This document shows, piece by piece, positions 1-8,020 of a DNA stretch of 64,000 nucleotides (position 1 is its first letter; every line of letters starts with the position of its first letter). The notes under the pieces were generated by a model. That model was given only the letters and a program-made list of their open reading frames with translations. It made no database searches and was not told where the DNA came from. Source of the stretch: Suilimivivens sp963650485 (GTDB lineage: Bacteria; Bacillota; Clostridia; Lachnospirales; Lachnospiraceae); NCBI GenBank assembly GCA_963650485.1, contig CAVJLN010000009.1, positions 1-64,000 of the forward strand, read 5' to 3'. The position numbers were made by a program, and so were the translations under genes.

Positions 1-65
1 AACCACATGAGTAAAACTCAAGCTGCATTAGCAGCGGTTTTACGAATGGGGTTCATAATAGTTAC
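1..65 (+). mobile_element. IS66-type MITE, right half (copy E1), cut by window start
   Basis: This is the right part of the dispersed palindromic element described at 61752-61905. It contains the hairpin arm GTAAAACTC, the inner stem AGCTGC-ATTA-GCAGC, the partner arm GGTTTTACGAATGGGG and an end reading GTTCATAATAGTTAC. The left end lies outside the window, so no target duplication can be checked. It sits about 100 bp past the stop codon of the L,D-transpeptidase gene. The inner stem is GCTGC/GCAGC here but GTTGC/GCAAC in the copy at 60166, a compensatory change. Confidence 0.75.
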
Positions 66-133
66 AAAATCTGAATAATGCTATCAAAAATTTATTTTAT
101 ACTCTTATTTTCCATTCGTCAACCGCTTTAACA

Positions 134-173
134 ATTTACTTTAATAAAATATGAACCATTTACTTTAATAAAA
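134..173. repeat. Two direct copies of a 16-bp AT-rich word, 24-bp period
   Basis: ATTTACTTTAATAAAA occurs at 134-149 and again at 158-173, separated by eight bases. The second copy contains the stop codon of the L,D-transpeptidase gene (165-167, minus strand). It looks like a small local duplication at the 3' end of the gene. I see no terminator in 66-164. Confidence 0.6.
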
Positions 174-1565
174 CATCACACAGGGCGTTCCGATTTCCAC
201 CATATCATACAGCTCCGCGACCTGATCGGTCGGGGTATTCACACAGCCGTGAGATCCATTCGTCTTATAGATTTCACCGCCAAAATTCTTTCTCCAGGAA
301 GCATCATGAATCCCGATTGCCTTATAAACCGGAATCCAGTATTTCACCGGAGCAGCGTAATCTGCTCCACGCAATATCCGGTTTCGCTGCTTATTATAAA
401 CATAATTGGTTCCGGACGGAGTTCCGCGTCCAAGGCTCGTATTTCCCGTCACCACATCGGTTTCGATCTTTAAGACGCCATCCACATAGTAATACATCTT
501 CTGCTCCGTCATATCGACCTCAATATAAGTAGAACCAATGTCGTTCTTTCCCTGATATAGTGCTTTTTGCAGGTATTCCGGTTCATGCCGTTCGGTCTTT
601 TTTTCACAAAATGCCTGAAAAAGATATTCCTTTTCGGCATCCCGGTCAATCTGATTTCCATAGGTTCCACCCTCGACAATCACCTTTTCCCCACGGGTAG
701 CCATAAATTCACGGGCAATTCCAACGGTATCGTATTCATCGGCCAGTTCATCAATAAAGGCATCGATCTTCTTCCTGTCTGCAATGAGATCGCCGTTTTC
801 ATCCAGTAGAAAACTGCCATCCTCATCCATCTTCATAAAGTTGCAGGTAACGGAAGCATCCACCTTTACTTCATCCTCTCCCATCACATACACAATGCCG
901 CATTCCTGAAAGGCACGTACCTTTTCATATAGTGCAATATCCTCCTGCATCTGCTCCGTAAGAGCAAGATCCTCATAGCAGCCCGCAGCCTCCAGATCCA
1001 GTTCTCCCTGAAAGCTGTCAAATGCTCTTTTAATATATTCTTTTGTCTTCTCTTCATTTAACACATGGGATCTTTCATTTAACAGATAATACCCCTGAGG
1101 GCCTTTACAGAGCTTTACCCTGCGGTTTTCTGGACGGATTCCGGTAAAGATCGGGAGCGCAACTACCTTTTCTTCAAACGTCTCCACCTGATAAGAAACT
1201 GTCGGAAGGATTTCATGATTTTTCCTACCTCCAAGCATATTGTCAATCCAGAGCATCGGGCTTTGCTGCTCATAAAAAGCCTTAAGCCCCGGAAGATAAT
1301 CCATGGAAAGCGAAACCTCCTGTGCTAGGATCGTATAGGCATTACCATCACTGTCTGTAATTGTAAGTCCCTCATAGGCAGACTTCTCCTGCAATTCTTC
1401 ATTGACTTCATCTAAGGTTTTGCCCGTACAGTAGACACCGTTAATCCAGGTATTATAGGAAAAGCCATTCCGGTAATAAAACGCAAGTCCCAGATACATG
1501 CACAAAACCGATATGATAATAACCAGAATACCAATGCCGAATCCCTTTGCCAATGCTTTATTCAT
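165..1565 (-). CDS. L,D-transpeptidase (YkuD domain) with N-terminal anchor
   Basis: This 466-residue protein has an N-terminal membrane segment (about residues 9-30), a central region of the type found before YkuD domains (peptidoglycan-binding/transglutaminase-associated, about 50-320) and a C-terminal YkuD catalytic domain. The catalytic signature is visible near the C-terminus as SHGCVNTP (Cys about 441), preceded by an IGIHDASW block. Family members form 3-3 crosslinks in peptidoglycan or attach proteins to it, outside the membrane. A GGGAG ribosome site lies 8 bases before the ATG. It is downstream of ilvB but is probably a separate unit. The specific substrate is unknown. Confidence 0.9.
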   Translation of the reverse strand: MNKALAKGFGIGILVIIISVLCMYLGLAFYYRNGFSYNTWINGVYCTGKTLDEVNEELQEKSAYEGLTITDSDGNAYTILAQEVSLSMDYLPGLKAFYEQQSPMLWIDNMLGGRKNHEILPTVSYQVETFEEKVVALPIFTGIRPENRRVKLCKGPQGYYLLNERSHVLNEEKTKEYIKRAFDSFQGELDLEAAGCYEDLALTEQMQEDIALYEKVRAFQECGIVYVMGEDEVKVDASVTCNFMKMDEDGSFLLDENGDLIADRKKIDAFIDELADEYDTVGIAREFMATRGEKVIVEGGTYGNQIDRDAEKEYLFQAFCEKKTERHEPEYLQKALYQGKNDIGSTYIEVDMTEQKMYYYVDGVLKIETDVVTGNTSLGRGTPSGTNYVYNKQRNRILRGADYAAPVKYWIPVYKAIGIHDASWRKNFGGEIYKTNGSHGCVNTPTDQVAELYDMVEIGTPCVMFY

Positions 1566-1672
1566 GCAGTATACTCCCTAAAAATAAGGATCTTCCTGTA
1601 AAATATTCCGGAAAGTCCCTACTTAGAACTTCTTTTGGTAACTCCTCTTGGTAGTTTCATTACTCAACCATA

Positions 1673-1702
1673 GTAACAGTTCAGCCATGACGGAACTGTT
1701 AC
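1673..1702. repeat. 10-bp perfect inverted repeat containing the ilvB stop codon
   Basis: The arms GTAACAGTTC (1673-1682) and GAACTGTTAC (1693-1702) enclose a 10-base loop. The ilvB stop TAA (1699-1701 on the minus strand) is inside the right arm. No T tract follows on the minus strand, so it is a poor intrinsic terminator. The GTAAC/GTTAC ends resemble the tips of the dispersed elements elsewhere in the window, but the next bases differ and no 8-bp duplication is visible. Confidence 0.55.
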
Positions 1703-3372
1703 CCCTCCATATCGGATGCATCAAACGCCTCACTGATCGGTGCTCCGGCAGGAACCATCGGGAATACCTTGTCATCCTCCGGAATAATGCATTCAATCAG
1801 AACCGGTTTTTTGAAATCAATGGCCTTCTGAATGGCATCCGCAACCTCTTCCTTCTTCGATACGCGGATGGCTTCACATCCAAGTCCTTTTGCAACCGTG
1901 CAGTAGTCCACTTGCTCACTTAATACGGTCTGGGAATAGCGTTTGCCGTAAAAGAGCGTCTGCCACTGACGTACCATACCAAGTACATGGTTATTGATCA
2001 CCACTTCAATAATTGGAATATTATAATGGCTTGCCGTTGCAAGCTCGTTCATATTCATACGGAAGCAGCCATCACCTGCGATATTGATGCAGATCTTATC
2101 CGGCTGTCCAAGCTGTGCTCCGATACAGGCTCCTAATCCATATCCCATCGTTCCGAGCCCACCGGAAGAAAGGAAGGTTCTCGGCATGGTATAGGTATAA
2201 TACTGGGAGGCCCACATCTGATGCTGTCCGACATCGGTTGTAATAATCGCTTCGCCCCTGGTAATACGGTCAATTTCCTGCATGAGATACGGACAGGATA
2301 AGTTCGAAGGATCATAGGAAAGCGGATACTTTTCTTTCAGGTCTTTAATATGTGCCATCCATTCCGTATGTTGCTGCTTTGGCAGCCTTTCATTGATTTT
2401 TGTCAGAATTTCTTTCAGATCGCCGACCACGGAAGCCGTTGTCTTAATATTTTTATTAATCTCTGCGGCATCAATATCAATATGTAATACCTTAGCGCCC
2501 GAAGCAAACTTTGCTGCATTTCCGATTACACGGTCAGAGAAGCGCGCACCAAGTGCAATCAGAAGATCACATTCACTGACCCCAAAGTTCGATGCCTTGG
2601 TTCCATGCATACCGATCATACCGGTATATTTGGGATCGTGTCCGTCCATGACACCCTTTCCCATCAGAGTATCACATACGGGAGTATCCAGAATTTCAGC
2701 AAGCTCCCGCACTTCCTGATAGGCTCCGGAAATCACCGCACCGCCGCCGACGTAGATAAACGGTCGCTTTGCTTCCTTCATCAAAGCAACGGCATTCTCA
2801 ATATCCGCATCGGTATATTTACAGGAATTTTTAAACGGAAGAGGCTCCTTCTTTTCATATTCACAGATGTTGGCAGTTACATCCTTGGTGATATCCACAA
2901 GCACCGGTCCCGGTCTTCCTTCCTTCGCAATCCGGAAAGCCTTACGGATTGTATCCGCCAGCTTTGTAATATCCTTTACAATATAGCCATGCTTCGTGAT
3001 TGGCATGGTCACACCGGCAATATCCACCTCCTGAAACGTATCCTTGCCAAGTAAGGGAAGGTTTACATTACAGGTAATGGCAACGATTGGTACGGAATCC
3101 ATATAAGCGGTTGCAATACCGGTTACAAGATTCGTAGCCCCAGGTCCGCTTGTTGCAAGACACACCCCGACTCTTCCGGTTGCTCTTGCATAACCGTCTG
3201 CGGCATGAGCCGCCCCCTGCTCATGAGAGGTCAGTATATGACGGATTTCATCCGAATGCTTATATAACGCATCGTACACATTCAGAATGGTTCCGCCCGG
3301 ATAACCAAATACCGTATCTACTCCCTGTTCCTTTAAACATTCAACTACAATTTCAGCTCCCGTCAACTGCAT
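1699..3372 (-). CDS. ilvB: Acetolactate synthase, large (catalytic) subunit
   Basis: This enzyme condenses two pyruvate, or pyruvate and 2-oxobutyrate, in valine/leucine/isoleucine synthesis. It is a thiamine diphosphate enzyme of 557 residues, normal for the family. The catalytic Glu in the SHEQGAAHAADGYAR block is at about residue 51. The diphosphate-binding GDG...NN motif (GDGCFRMNMNE to INN) lies in the C-terminal third. The start has a strong AAGGAGG site. It follows ilvD by 76 bp and is the last gene of leuB-ilvD-ilvB. No ilvN regulatory subunit gene is next to it; that subunit must be elsewhere or absent. Confidence 0.96.
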   Translation of the reverse strand: MQLTGAEIVVECLKEQGVDTVFGYPGGTILNVYDALYKHSDEIRHILTSHEQGAAHAADGYARATGRVGVCLATSGPGATNLVTGIATAYMDSVPIVAITCNVNLPLLGKDTFQEVDIAGVTMPITKHGYIVKDITKLADTIRKAFRIAKEGRPGPVLVDITKDVTANICEYEKKEPLPFKNSCKYTDADIENAVALMKEAKRPFIYVGGGAVISGAYQEVRELAEILDTPVCDTLMGKGVMDGHDPKYTGMIGMHGTKASNFGVSECDLLIALGARFSDRVIGNAAKFASGAKVLHIDIDAAEINKNIKTTASVVGDLKEILTKINERLPKQQHTEWMAHIKDLKEKYPLSYDPSNLSCPYLMQEIDRITRGEAIITTDVGQHQMWASQYYTYTMPRTFLSSGGLGTMGYGLGACIGAQLGQPDKICINIAGDGCFRMNMNELATASHYNIPIIEVVINNHVLGMVRQWQTLFYGKRYSQTVLSEQVDYCTVAKGLGCEAIRVSKKEEVADAIQKAIDFKKPVLIECIIPEDDKVFPMVPAGAPISEAFDASDMEG

Positions 3373-3448
3373 GGAAGTCTCCTCCTTATATCAGAATAAA
3401 CTCTTCAAAACCCTTAATGTGATTTCACAATCTGTATTTCTTATCTCT

Positions 3449-5119
3449 TTATTTCTTAGGTACTTCTAAGATTGCTCCACGGTTACCACTGGTTACCAGT
3501 TCACGATATCTGGACAGATATCCTGTAGTTACCTTAGGCTCTCTTGGCTGCCACTTTGCTCTTCTCTTTGCTAATTCTTCGTCAGACACCTTCATGTTGA
3601 GGGTATTTTCCGGAATATTAATGCTGATGATATCTCCCTCTTCCACAAGGGCAATCGGTCCACCTACGGCTGCTTCCGGAGAAACATGTCCGATGGATGC
3701 ACCACGGGATGCGCCGGAGAAACGTCCGTCTGTAATTAAGGCTACGGAAGATCCAAGTCCCATTCCTGCGATTGCAGAAGTCGGATTCAGCATTTCACGC
3801 ATACCAGGACCGCCTTTCGGTCCTTCGTAACGGATCACAACAACATCCCCTGCTACAATCTTACCACCCTTAATGGCTGCAATGGCATCTTCTTCGCAGT
3901 CAAACACTCTTGCAGGACCTTCATGTACCATCATTTCAGGCACAACTGCGGAACGCTTTACAACACCGGAATCCGGTGCAAGATTTCCCTTTAATACGGC
4001 AATACCGCCGGTTGCGGAATACGGATTGTCAATCGGCCGGATAACCTCCGGGTTCCGGTTTTCTGCATCGGCAATGTTCTCGCCTACGGTCTTACCGGTT
4101 ACGGTAAGAAGATCGGTATAAAGCAGCTCCTTCTTGGTCAATTCCTTCATTACTGCATAGACACCGCCTGCTTCATTTAAGTCTTCCATGTAGGTTGGAC
4201 CTGCAGGTGCCAGATGACAGAGGTTCGGTGTTTTTGCAGATAATTCATTGGCAATATCCAGATTTAATTCTACGCCTGCTTCATGAGCAATTGCAGGAAG
4301 ATGAAGCATGGAGTTCGTAGAACATCCCAGAGCCATATCTACAGTAAGGGCATTCATGAATGCCTTTTCAGTCATAATGTCTCTCGGACAGATATTGTTT
4401 TTAACAAGTTCCATAATCTGCATTCCGGCATGCTTTGCAAGACGAATTCTTTCAGAATATACGGCAGGGATCGTTCCATTACCGCGAAGTCCCATACCCA
4501 GTGCCTCAGTCAGACAGTTCATGGAGTTTGCAGTATACATCCCGGAACAGGAACCGCAGGTCGGGCAGACCTTCTCCTCGAACTCGGAAAGTTCTTCCAT
4601 GGTCATTGTTCCGGCAGCGACACTTCCGACCGCCTCAAACATCGAGGATAGGCTTCTCTTGCAGCCATGTACGTGTCCTGCCAGCATCGGTCCACCGGAT
4701 ACAAAGATGGTCGGAATATTGACTCTGGCAGCAGCCATTAAAAGTCCGGGTACATTCTTGTCGCAGTTCGGGATACAGACCAGTCCGTCAAAACCATGTG
4801 CCATTGCCATACACTCTGTGGAATCGGCAATCAGATCTCTCGTTACCAGAGAATACTTCATTCCGACATGTCCCATGGCAATTCCATCACATACTGCAAT
4901 GGCTGGAAATACCACCGGTGTTCCACCAGCCATGGCAACGCCCATCTTTACTGCTTCCGTAATCTTATCCAGATTCATATGTCCCGGTACAATTTCATTA
5001 TAGGAATTCACAATACCAATTAAGGGACGGCGGCGTTCTTCCTCCGTATATCCCAATGCATTAAACAAACTTCTGTGAGGAGCCTGCGCGGTTCCTGTCT
5101 TAACAGAATCACTTCTCAT
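3449..5119 (-). CDS. ilvD: Dihydroxy-acid dehydratase
   Basis: This enzyme converts dihydroxy-isovalerate and dihydroxy-methylvalerate to the 2-oxo acids of valine and isoleucine synthesis. Its 556 residues match the IlvD/Edd family. Iron-sulfur cluster cysteines are seen in PNCDKNVPG and in CGSCSGMYTANSMN, with a further conserved GRFSGAS block near the C-terminus. AGGAGG lies 8 bases before the ATG. It lies between leuB and ilvB in the same direction, with a short hairpin upstream (5163-5182). Confidence 0.97.
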   Translation of the reverse strand: MRSDSVKTGTAQAPHRSLFNALGYTEEERRRPLIGIVNSYNEIVPGHMNLDKITEAVKMGVAMAGGTPVVFPAIAVCDGIAMGHVGMKYSLVTRDLIADSTECMAMAHGFDGLVCIPNCDKNVPGLLMAAARVNIPTIFVSGGPMLAGHVHGCKRSLSSMFEAVGSVAAGTMTMEELSEFEEKVCPTCGSCSGMYTANSMNCLTEALGMGLRGNGTIPAVYSERIRLAKHAGMQIMELVKNNICPRDIMTEKAFMNALTVDMALGCSTNSMLHLPAIAHEAGVELNLDIANELSAKTPNLCHLAPAGPTYMEDLNEAGGVYAVMKELTKKELLYTDLLTVTGKTVGENIADAENRNPEVIRPIDNPYSATGGIAVLKGNLAPDSGVVKRSAVVPEMMVHEGPARVFDCEEDAIAAIKGGKIVAGDVVVIRYEGPKGGPGMREMLNPTSAIAGMGLGSSVALITDGRFSGASRGASIGHVSPEAAVGGPIALVEEGDIISINIPENTLNMKVSDEELAKRRAKWQPREPKVTTGYLSRYRELVTSGNRGAILEVPKK

Positions 5120-5162
5120 CTCTTTATCCTCCTAAACCTATATTATATAATGATGTCGGGGG

Positions 5163-5182
5163 TCAAAAGCCCTCGGCTTTGA
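5163..5182 (-). terminator. Short hairpin between leuB and ilvD
   Basis: On the minus strand, TCAAAGCC, a GAG loop and GGCTTTTGA form a hairpin with a short T run inside the 3' arm. It could be a weak terminator, a processing site or an RNA stabiliser between leuB and ilvD. No consensus promoter for ilvD is evident in the remaining 40 bp, so read-through from leuB is likely. Confidence 0.4.
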
Positions 5183-5211
5183 TGCCTACGGATTGTTCCG
5201 TTCAAAAACGT

Positions 5212-6297
5212 CTATGCAATTTCTGCGGCAAGTAGATCTCCCATCTTTGTACAGCCTACCAACGTACAGCCCTCTGACATAATATCAGAAGTACGATATC
5301 CTTTTTTGAGGATCTCTTTGACGGCCTTTTCCATGGCATCGGCTTCCTGATCAAGGTCAAAGGTAAAGCGAAGCATCATAGCTGCGGATAAAACCGTTGC
5401 AATCGGATTCGCAATATCCTTTCCTGCAATATCCGGTGCGGATCCGTGGCTCGGTTCATAAAGTCCAAACTTCGTATCATTTAAGGATGCGGAAGACAGC
5501 ATTCCGATCGAACCGGTTACCATACTTGCTTCATCAGATAAAATATCTCCAAACATGTTCTCGGTAAGGATGACGTCAAACTGTGCCGGATCCTTCACAA
5601 GCTGCATTGCACAGTTGTCCACCAGCATATGTTCCAGGGTAACCTCCGGGTAATCCCTTGCTACCTCTTCCACTACCTTGCGCCACAATCTGGAAGAATC
5701 CAGTACATTTGCCTTATCGACGCTTGTTACCTTCTTTCTTCTCTTCATGGCAATGTCAAAGCCTTTGATGGCAATCCGGCGAATTTCATTTTCATCATAG
5801 GTCAGTGTGTCTACCGCTTTACGGACACCATTTTCTTCGGTAGTGTGACGCTCCCCGAAATAAAGACCGCCGGTCAGCTCTCTCATAATCATCATATCAA
5901 ATCCGGCATCACTGATTTCCTTCTTTAACGGACATGCATCAGAAAGTTCCGGATAAAGAAGAGCCGGACGTAAATTAGCAAACAGATTCAAAGACTTTCG
6001 AAGCTTTAAAAGTCCTGCTTCCGGTCTCAATTCCGGCGCCAGCTTATACCATGGAGAGGTTGTCGTATTTCCTCCGATGGATCCCATCAGTACGGCGTCG
6101 GATGCTTTTGCTGCTGCAATAGCCTCATCCGTAAGCGGAACGCCACAGGCATCAATCGAAGCGCCTCCCATCAAAACATCCGTGTACACAATCTCATGTC
6201 CGTAGCATTCTGCCACACGGTCTAATACCTTCTGAGCCTGAACTACAATTTCCGGTCCGATTCCATCCCCTTTGATGCAAGCGATATTCAATTTCAT
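5212..6297 (-). CDS. leuB: 3-Isopropylmalate dehydrogenase
   Basis: This NAD-dependent oxidative decarboxylation yields 2-oxoisocaproate, the third step of leucine synthesis. The protein is 361 residues with the N-terminal GDGIGPEI signature and the C-terminal EPSHGSAPDIAGK block of beta-decarboxylating dehydrogenases. A longer in-frame start at 6408 is rejected, because the extra residues are a translation of the inserted element E2; the ATG at 6297 has a GAGGAG site. It heads leuB-ilvD-ilvB. The partner genes leuC, leuD, leuA and ilvC are not in the window. Confidence 0.95.
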   Translation of the reverse strand: MKLNIACIKGDGIGPEIVVQAQKVLDRVAECYGHEIVYTDVLMGGASIDACGVPLTDEAIAAAKASDAVLMGSIGGNTTTSPWYKLAPELRPEAGLLKLRKSLNLFANLRPALLYPELSDACPLKKEISDAGFDMMIMRELTGGLYFGERHTTEENGVRKAVDTLTYDENEIRRIAIKGFDIAMKRRKKVTSVDKANVLDSSRLWRKVVEEVARDYPEVTLEHMLVDNCAMQLVKDPAQFDVILTENMFGDILSDEASMVTGSIGMLSSASLNDTKFGLYEPSHGSAPDIAGKDIANPIATVLSAAMMLRFTFDLDQEADAMEKAVKEILKKGYRTSDIMSEGCTLVGCTKMGDLLAAEIA

Positions 6298-6327
6298 AAT
6301 ACACTCTCCTCGTATAATAATATTTTC

Positions 6328-6376
6328 GTAACTATTCAGAACTCCATTCGTAAAACCGTTGCTAACACAACTCAAA
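6328..6376 (-). mobile_element. MITE half element (copy E2) in the leuB leader
   Basis: Read on the minus strand this is GAGTTGTGTTAGCAACGG, TTTTACGAATGGAG, then TTCTGAATAGTTAC, ending 30 bp before the leuB start codon. The outer hairpin arm present in full copies is missing; the element is joined instead to a different hairpin (6371-6410). The start therefore has a new leader, and any leuB promoter must lie in or next to the element. Confidence 0.75.
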
Positions 6377-6410
6377 AATGATCCACCGAATGATTTTTGA
6401 GTATGCATAG
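6371..6410 (-). repeat. Hairpin module shared with the tepA leader
   Basis: CTCAAAAAT and ATTTTTGAG form the stem, followed by TATGCA. The same layout is seen at 42364-42401 (core GTGGATCATTTT on the minus strand, then TGAGT). Both copies sit just past a terminator of the preceding gene and in the leader of the next one. Function unknown; it may be another small repeat family or a leader structure. Confidence 0.5.
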
Positions 6411-6414
6411 CGAC

Positions 6415-6443
6415 AAAAAAATGAGACGCTGCCGCGCCTCATT
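6415..6443 (-). terminator. Intrinsic terminator of tgt-yajC
   Basis: On the minus strand AATGAGGCGC, loop GGCA and GCGTCTCATT form a 10-bp stem with one G-T pair, followed directly by a run of T. It begins 7 bp after the yajC stop codon. Confidence 0.85.
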
Positions 6444-6449
6444 CCTTAT

Positions 6450-6776
6450 TTATTCTGCATCAGCTTTTTCAATCTGAGTAATTGCAGATTTCTGCATGGG
6501 GATACGGCAGTTCTTGTTATTACCAAATTCCACAATGACTGTGTCATCCGTAATGTCAATGACAATCCCATAAAAACCGCTTGTTGTCAGTACGCAGTCC
6601 CCACATTCCAGTGTGGAAAGCATTGCCTGATGTTTCTTCTGTTCCTTCTTCTGCGGACGAATCATAAAGAAATACATAAATCCAATAATAATCACGAACC
6701 ATGCGATCAAAGGAATGATTGCTGCGATACCGGTAGCACCCTCTGCTGTACCTGTTGCTGTCAATAAAATGCCCAT
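6450..6776 (-). CDS. yajC: Preprotein translocase accessory subunit YajC
   Basis: This 108-residue protein has one membrane segment (about residues 18-40) followed by the family signature FMIRPQKKEQKKHQAML and a small cytoplasmic domain. YajC associates with SecDF and YidC at the Sec translocon. It follows tgt by 26 bp and ends at a terminator, so tgt-yajC is one unit, an arrangement common in bacteria. Confidence 0.93.
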   Translation of the reverse strand: MGILLTATGTAEGATGIAAIIPLIAWFVIIIGFMYFFMIRPQKKEQKKHQAMLSTLECGDCVLTTSGFYGIVIDITDDTVIVEFGNNKNCRIPMQKSAITQIEKADAE

Positions 6777-6802
6777 TGTTGTTCCTCCATTAATATACTT
6801 GT

Positions 6803-7942
6803 TTATACATCATACACGGTTTGCCCCATACCGTCAAGTTTCCGCTTCTTATATGCTTTAAATTCTCCCCTGTCAAGCGCATCCCGGATCTCTTCCATCA
6901 TCGAATTGTAAAAATACAGATTATGAAGCACACAAAGACGCATTCCGAGCATTTCCTTTGCCTTTAACAAATGACGGATATAAGCTCTTGAATATCTGCG
7001 GCAGGCAGGACACTGACAGCCTTCTTCAATTGGCCGGTCATCCAATTCATACTTCGCATTGAAGAGGTTGATCTTGCCCTGATTGGTATAAAGATGTCCG
7101 TGACGACCGTTTCTCGTCGGATATACGCAGTCAAAGAAATCCACGCCGCGGTCTACACCTTCTAAGATATTGGCCGGAGTTCCGACTCCCATCAGATACG
7201 TTGGTTTATTCACTGGCAAATACGGAACCGTTTCCTCAAGAATATGGTACATCTCCTCATGCGTCTCCCCAACTGCCAGGCCTCCGACTGCATAACCATC
7301 CAGATCAAGCTCTGCAATCCGCTTGGCATGCTCAATACGGATATCACTGAACACGGCTCCCTGATTGATTCCAAATAACATTTGCTGTTTATTGATCGTA
7401 TCTTCCAGACTGTTTAACCGCTGCATTTCTTTCTGACATCTTACAAGCCATCTTGTCGTCCGGTCAACGGAATTCTGTACATAGTTTCTGTCAGCACGGC
7501 TCGATGGACATTCATCGAATGCCATGGCGATCGTGGACGCCAGATTGGACTGAATCTGCATACTCTCTTCCGGCCCCATGAAAATCTTATGTCCGTCAAT
7601 GTGGGACTGGAAATAAACACCCTCTTCTTTAATCTTGCGTAAGGAGGCTAAGGAAAACACCTGAAAACCGCCGGAATCCGTAAGAATCGGCTTGTTCCAT
7701 GACATAAATTTATGTAGTCCTCCAAGCTGCTTGATCACCTGATCTCCCGGACGCACATGCAGATGATACGTGTTCGACAGTTCCACCTGCGTCTTGATTC
7801 CTTCCAGATCCTCCGTGGACACAGCGCCCTTAATGGCTGCCACAGTTCCGACATTCATAAAAACCGGAGTCTGGATCACCCCATGCGGAGTTGTAAACTC
7901 CCCGCGCTTGGCTCTCCCCTCCTGTTTGATTAAACGATACAT
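6803..7942 (-). CDS. tgt: tRNA-guanine(34) transglycosylase
   Basis: This enzyme exchanges guanine 34 for preQ1 in tRNAs with GUN anticodons, part of queuosine synthesis. The 379 residues include the substrate-binding SGGFQVFSL block, the catalytic Asp region DFFDCVYPTRNGRHG and a C-terminal zinc site CQCPAC followed by a His about 26 residues later. All are as expected for an active bacterial TGT. It is cotranscribed with yajC. Confidence 0.97.
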   Translation of the reverse strand: MYRLIKQEGRAKRGEFTTPHGVIQTPVFMNVGTVAAIKGAVSTEDLEGIKTQVELSNTYHLHVRPGDQVIKQLGGLHKFMSWNKPILTDSGGFQVFSLASLRKIKEEGVYFQSHIDGHKIFMGPEESMQIQSNLASTIAMAFDECPSSRADRNYVQNSVDRTTRWLVRCQKEMQRLNSLEDTINKQQMLFGINQGAVFSDIRIEHAKRIAELDLDGYAVGGLAVGETHEEMYHILEETVPYLPVNKPTYLMGVGTPANILEGVDRGVDFFDCVYPTRNGRHGHLYTNQGKINLFNAKYELDDRPIEEGCQCPACRRYSRAYIRHLLKAKEMLGMRLCVLHNLYFYNSMMEEIRDALDRGEFKAYKKRKLDGMGQTVYDV

Positions 7943-8020
7943 AATTTTATTAAACCTTTCAATATTTCTATATTTTCTGTAATTTCTGTCTTATCCGCAG
8001 TATTTTCTAATTAGTAATAC

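Noticed and set aside
4308..5003. 231-codon plus-strand open frame inside ilvD
   Set aside because: It is antisense to a fully conserved enzyme gene, with no ribosome site or family resemblance.
5120..5211. T-box leader in front of ilvD
   Set aside because: Only 92 bp, with one short hairpin and no T-box consensus that I can see.
6298..6408. N-terminal 37-residue extension of LeuB
   Set aside because: The extension translates the inserted element E2; LeuB homologues start at the MKLNIACIKG position and the ATG at 6297 has a good GAGGAG site.
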